Source: GCA-016699895 sp964633435 (lineage in GTDB: Bacteria; Patescibacteriota; Saccharimonadia; Saccharimonadales; Saccharimonadaceae). Taken from it: a stretch of DNA of 22,952 nt. Position 1 is the first letter of the stretch; every line of letters starts with the position of its first letter. This document shows positions 20,752 through 22,952 of this stretch, in pieces. The notes beneath the pieces are model-generated. The model saw only the letters and a list, made by a program, of their open reading frames with translations. It was not told the origin of the DNA and ran no database searches. The translations under genes were made by a program, and so were the position numbers. The stretch lies in contig CAZWHA010000008.1 in NCBI GenBank assembly GCA_964633435.1, positions 1 through 22,952 on the forward strand, written 5' to 3'.

Positions 20752-21321
20752 ATGATTATCTTTTTTGGACCGGCCGGTGCGGGTAAATCGATGCAGGGTC
20801 AAATGCTCGCAGCGCGTCACGGGTGGCGCTGGCTCAGTTCGGGCCAGATTTTTCGCGATCAGGCTGATCACGAAATGTTGGAATATCTGAAAACGGGCGA
20901 ACTGATTCCGGACGAGGTGACGAATCGTGTGATTTTTGCCGCGCTCGACAAAGCACACACGTGCGGTGATGTCGATCGAGTGATCCTAGACGGCTATCCA
21001 CGCACTGTGGCTCAGGCCGAGGCTTTGGTTCAGCATGAACAGGAGCTTTGCGGTAAAAATCCAATCGCCATGTGCGTCGTGCTCGAGGTGCCAAAATCCG
21101 AAATTATGAAGCGTCTCGCGGTGCGTGGTCGCGGCGAAGACGCTCCGGAAACCATCGAAAAACGTCTCCAGATTCATCGCGGCGAGATTTATCCCTTGCT
21201 CGACTTCTTTAATGGACTGCATGTACCGATCGAGCATATTGATGGTGTTGGCACGGTGGGCGAAGTGCACGACCGAATCGAGGCTGAACTGGTGGCGCAC
21301 GATATCGTAAAGGTACTCTAG
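20752..21321 (+). CDS. adk: Adenylate kinase-like nucleotide kinase
   Basis: This 189-residue P-loop kinase has GPAGAGKS (6-13), DGYPRT (80-85) and RGRGED (125-130), the Walker A, NMP-binding and LID-region arginine motifs of adenylate kinase (AMP + ATP to 2 ADP). The LID is the short form without zinc cysteines. The P-loop is followed by SMQ instead of the usual GT-Q pattern, so a related nucleoside monophosphate kinase is possible. The start at 20752 lies one base after the yqeY stop, and map begins right after its TAG, so the three genes are surely one transcript. Adk-map adjacency is inherited from the ribosomal spc operon, but secY and the ribosomal genes are absent here. Confidence 0.85.
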   Translation: MIIFFGPAGAGKSMQGQMLAARHGWRWLSSGQIFRDQADHEMLEYLKTGELIPDEVTNRVIFAALDKAHTCGDVDRVILDGYPRTVAQAEALVQHEQELCGKNPIAMCVVLEVPKSEIMKRLAVRGRGEDAPETIEKRLQIHRGEIYPLLDFFNGLHVPIEHIDGVGTVGEVHDRIEAELVAHDIVKVL

Positions 21322-22089
21322 ATGAGCGTGCGGGATTTTCGCGAATTTAGCGATCAGGAACTGCGCGATTTTCGGACAGCTGGACGAATTTTGGCTGAGC
21401 TGTTCCAGGATCTGCGCGGTCAGGTTCATGCTGGGGTAACTGGTACGCAGATTGATGCGTGGGTCGAAAAGGAAATCATTGCCCGGGGTGCCGCGGTGAC
21501 ATACAAGACGCCCGAGGTAAACTTTCCTGGAGCGATCTGTATCAGTCCGAATGACGTCGTGGTGCATGGTGTGCCAAAGGACGAACCGTTCGTGGTCGGT
21601 GACGTGGTTGGTTTTGACCTAGTAATCGAGGTTGGCGGCATGAAAGCCGATTCGGCCTTTACGATGGTCGTCGACGAAGAGCCAAAAGGCGCGAAAAAAA
21701 TGTTGCTGAGTGCTACCGAACGCAGCCTGTATGCTGGTATTGATGCGATTCATGGTCCAGTCCGAACTGGTGATATTGGGGCGGCCGTCGAAAAGGTATT
21801 GTTGACGGCGAAACTCGGCATCGTCCGTGATTTGGTGGGGCACGGTGTTGGCCGGGAAATGCACGAAGACCCTGATGTGCCAAACTTTGGCCGGGCGGGT
21901 AGCGGCGTTCTGGTGCTGGCTGGCGCGGCAATTGCGATTGAACCAATGGCGACGCTCGGCGGTTGGAAAGTCGTCCAGGACGATCCTGATGGCTGGTCGA
22001 TTCGCACCCGCGACGGGTCACTGTCAGCTCATTTCGAACATACCGTGTTGATTTTGCCGGATGGTGTTGAAATTATTACACAGCTGTAA
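21322..22089 (+). CDS. map: Methionine aminopeptidase type I
   Basis: This 255-residue enzyme removes the initiator Met after deformylation. The five metal ligands D99, D110, H174, E207 and E239 and the substrate-binding H82 can all be placed, in GFDLVIE, KADSAF, GHGVGREMHE, IEPM and HFEH. There is no N-terminal extension or zinc finger, as in the bacterial type. It begins on the base after the adk stop (TAGATG), so it is probably translationally coupled. Together with fmt and def elsewhere in the window, the full N-terminal Met cycle (formylation, deformylation, Met removal) is encoded within 11 kb. No clear terminator follows. Confidence 0.96.
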   Translation: MSVRDFREFSDQELRDFRTAGRILAELFQDLRGQVHAGVTGTQIDAWVEKEIIARGAAVTYKTPEVNFPGAICISPNDVVVHGVPKDEPFVVGDVVGFDLVIEVGGMKADSAFTMVVDEEPKGAKKMLLSATERSLYAGIDAIHGPVRTGDIGAAVEKVLLTAKLGIVRDLVGHGVGREMHEDPDVPNFGRAGSGVLVLAGAAIAIEPMATLGGWKVVQDDPDGWSIRTRDGSLSAHFEHTVLILPDGVEIITQL

Positions 22090-22116
22090 TAAATGACAAC
22101 AAAACTACCCTAGCTA

Positions 22117-22145
22117 TTGACAAATCCAAATAAGTGGAGTATAAT
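22117..22145 (+). promoter_or_regulatory. Consensus promoter of the 22156 gene
   Basis: A perfect TTGACA (22117-22122), 17-bp spacer and TATAAT (22140-22145). The ATG at 22156 is 10 bases after the -10, so the leader is about 4 nt. This is the best promoter match in the window. Confidence 0.88.
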
Positions 22146-22155
22146 GTTTGGTAGT

Positions 22156-22770
22156 ATGAATACATTAAAAACAAAGAAAAACGGGTTAGGTATCAGGATA
22201 GCCACAGGTGCTGCACTTGCTGCGACGGCTGTAGGCGGTGTCCTGGGTGTAGCAAAGTATAACGACCATAACAATGCGGTGCGAGCCCATGAACTCGAAC
22301 AGGCGCGAGGACAAATTGGTCAGCTTGCTAAGGATATTGGCCGTGATATTGTAGCCTCCAACATCAGGGCAGATGGCAGTCTTGATCCGGTTGGTATCAT
22401 TGTCTTGGAGGACGGAACGTTGTCGCTGACCGAATGGAAGGATGCAGGCAAAAAATATACTCGGGTGATAGATATTGATGTTCGCGGAACACATCTTTAT
22501 GGTGATATTGATCCTGATCCTAAAGACGTGCTTGAAGCGTTGGAAGAAGCTAAGGATGTATCGATAACATATAATAATTCTGGTGACGGCAAAGAAACGA
22601 CGACTCCCTATGCGGATAACGGCTTTCGATATTGGACGCTAGACAGTGTTAGTGGGGGTATTAAGAGGGGTATTCTCGATGACGCTAGTAGAGTTATGTC
22701 TCCAGCCGAGCTGGGGGAACGTGTAGCTTTCCTTCGCGATGCACATAACGACATACAGAACAAAGATTAA
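22156..22770 (+). CDS. Membrane-anchored protein of unknown function
   Basis: I do not recognise this 204-residue protein. It has a Lys-rich N-terminus (KTKKNG), one hydrophobic Ala/Gly/Val segment (about 12-33) and then a soluble domain, so it is probably anchored in the membrane and facing outwards. Residues 40-70 are helical and 75-130 look like a beta-rich fold with an acidic tail (DIDPDPKDVLEAL). No catalytic motif or cysteine is seen. The upstream in-frame starts (TTG 22117, ATG 22144) overlap the consensus promoter, so the ATG at 22156 is the only sensible start. There is no Shine-Dalgarno. It stands alone between map and the next promoter. Confidence 0.7.
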   Translation: MNTLKTKKNGLGIRIATGAALAATAVGGVLGVAKYNDHNNAVRAHELEQARGQIGQLAKDIGRDIVASNIRADGSLDPVGIIVLEDGTLSLTEWKDAGKKYTRVIDIDVRGTHLYGDIDPDPKDVLEALEEAKDVSITYNNSGDGKETTTPYADNGFRYWTLDSVSGGIKRGILDDASRVMSPAELGERVAFLRDAHNDIQNKD

Positions 22771-22821
22771 GATTTTTGTAAAAATAACAACAATTTTATC
22801 TGGAAATAGCGTCAAAAGGTG

Positions 22822-22850
22822 TTGACTGGGCGGGCGAAATGCGATAAACT
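22822..22850 (+). promoter_or_regulatory. Promoter of the gene at the right edge
   Basis: TTGACT (22822-22827), a 17-bp spacer and TAAACT (22845-22850), predicting a start near 22857. Confidence 0.6.
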
Positions 22851-22879
22851 ATTACGAGTCTGATGCGAGAGTTATTTGA

Positions 22880-22952
22880 ATGACCTCTGTTCAGGTGGTA
22901 AATTTACAATTTGGTAGTGCAAGTCAATTTCGTCAGTACATCTTTTATGTTA
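22880..22952 (+). CDS. Start of a gene cut by the right edge (unknown)
   Basis: The ATG at 22880 opens a frame (MTSVQVVNLQFG...) that runs to the edge without a stop, 24 codons. It lies about 23 bases after a predicted transcription start. A six-codon ORF (22863-22883) ends on its start through ATGA. Too little is present to name a family, and the Shine-Dalgarno is poor, so the start is tentative. Confidence 0.4.
   Translation, partial: MTSVQVVNLQFGSASQFRQYIFYV

Overview
The window looks like chromosome from a Candidate Phyla Radiation (Patescibacteria) bacterium, most likely Candidatus Saccharibacteria (TM7). This is inferred from short, compact housekeeping genes, small intergenic gaps, a DUF5663-type protein, a short IF-2, a short four-domain S1 protein, and surface proteins rich in Thr, Asn and Ser. 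TGA is used as an ordinary stop (for example in the S1 gene), so the UGA-recoded Gracilibacteria/Absconditabacteria do not fit. The phylum call comes from gene character, not from a database match.

Layout. Positions 1-377 hold the 3' end of a 23S rRNA, a spacer and a 5S rRNA, closed by a terminator. Positions 378-764 carry more hairpins and a strong promoter, and lead to a small KGG-repeat stress-type protein. Positions 1019-2334 (minus) hold a ROK-family sugar-kinase-like protein and an M78-like metallopeptidase with a zinc ribbon. Positions 2414-2905 encode a small two-TM surface protein with a sorting-like C-terminus. Positions 3024-5902 carry the translation genes rpsA and infB. Positions 6034-10626 hold two large exported proteins: one with an internal lipobox, and one 994-residue protein with five DUF11-type repeats. 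A DUF5663-like protein follows. A minus-strand cluster (14672 down to 11215) carries priA, def and fmt. On the plus strand come a phosphoribosyltransferase-like protein, a winged-helix regulator, recJ, a membrane-tethered C39-like cysteine peptidase, rpsU, then yqeY-adk-map. The window ends with an unknown membrane-anchored protein and the start of a truncated gene. One unknown minus-strand gene (15816-16256) has a C9 tract near its start.

Themes. (1) Gene starts fall into two classes. Some have a 20-40 nt leader with a Shine-Dalgarno sequence (KGG gene, rpsA, 6034, 7642, 10726, 15496). Others have a -10 box (TACAAT, TATAAT or similar) only 6-10 nt before the ATG and no Shine-Dalgarno, which predicts leaderless mRNAs (priA, def, the phosphoribosyltransferase, recJ, rpsU, 16256, 22156, probably the ROK gene). 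This pattern corrects several start codons. (2) Two unrelated surface proteins share the C-terminal pattern ATGPVE, hydrophobic segment, basic tail, which resembles a variant sortase-type sorting signal. (3) Much of the non-housekeeping content is exported: the DUF11 repeat protein, the lipobox protein, the tethered C39 peptidase and two small anchored proteins. This fits an organism that lives by contact with a host cell, but no host-interaction function can be read from the sequence.

I did not find a CRISPR array, transposase, integrase, prophage or tRNA gene. I cannot identify a clearly new multi-gene system. The best candidates for something undescribed are the ATGPVE anchor, the internal-lipobox protein and the leaderless promoter architecture.
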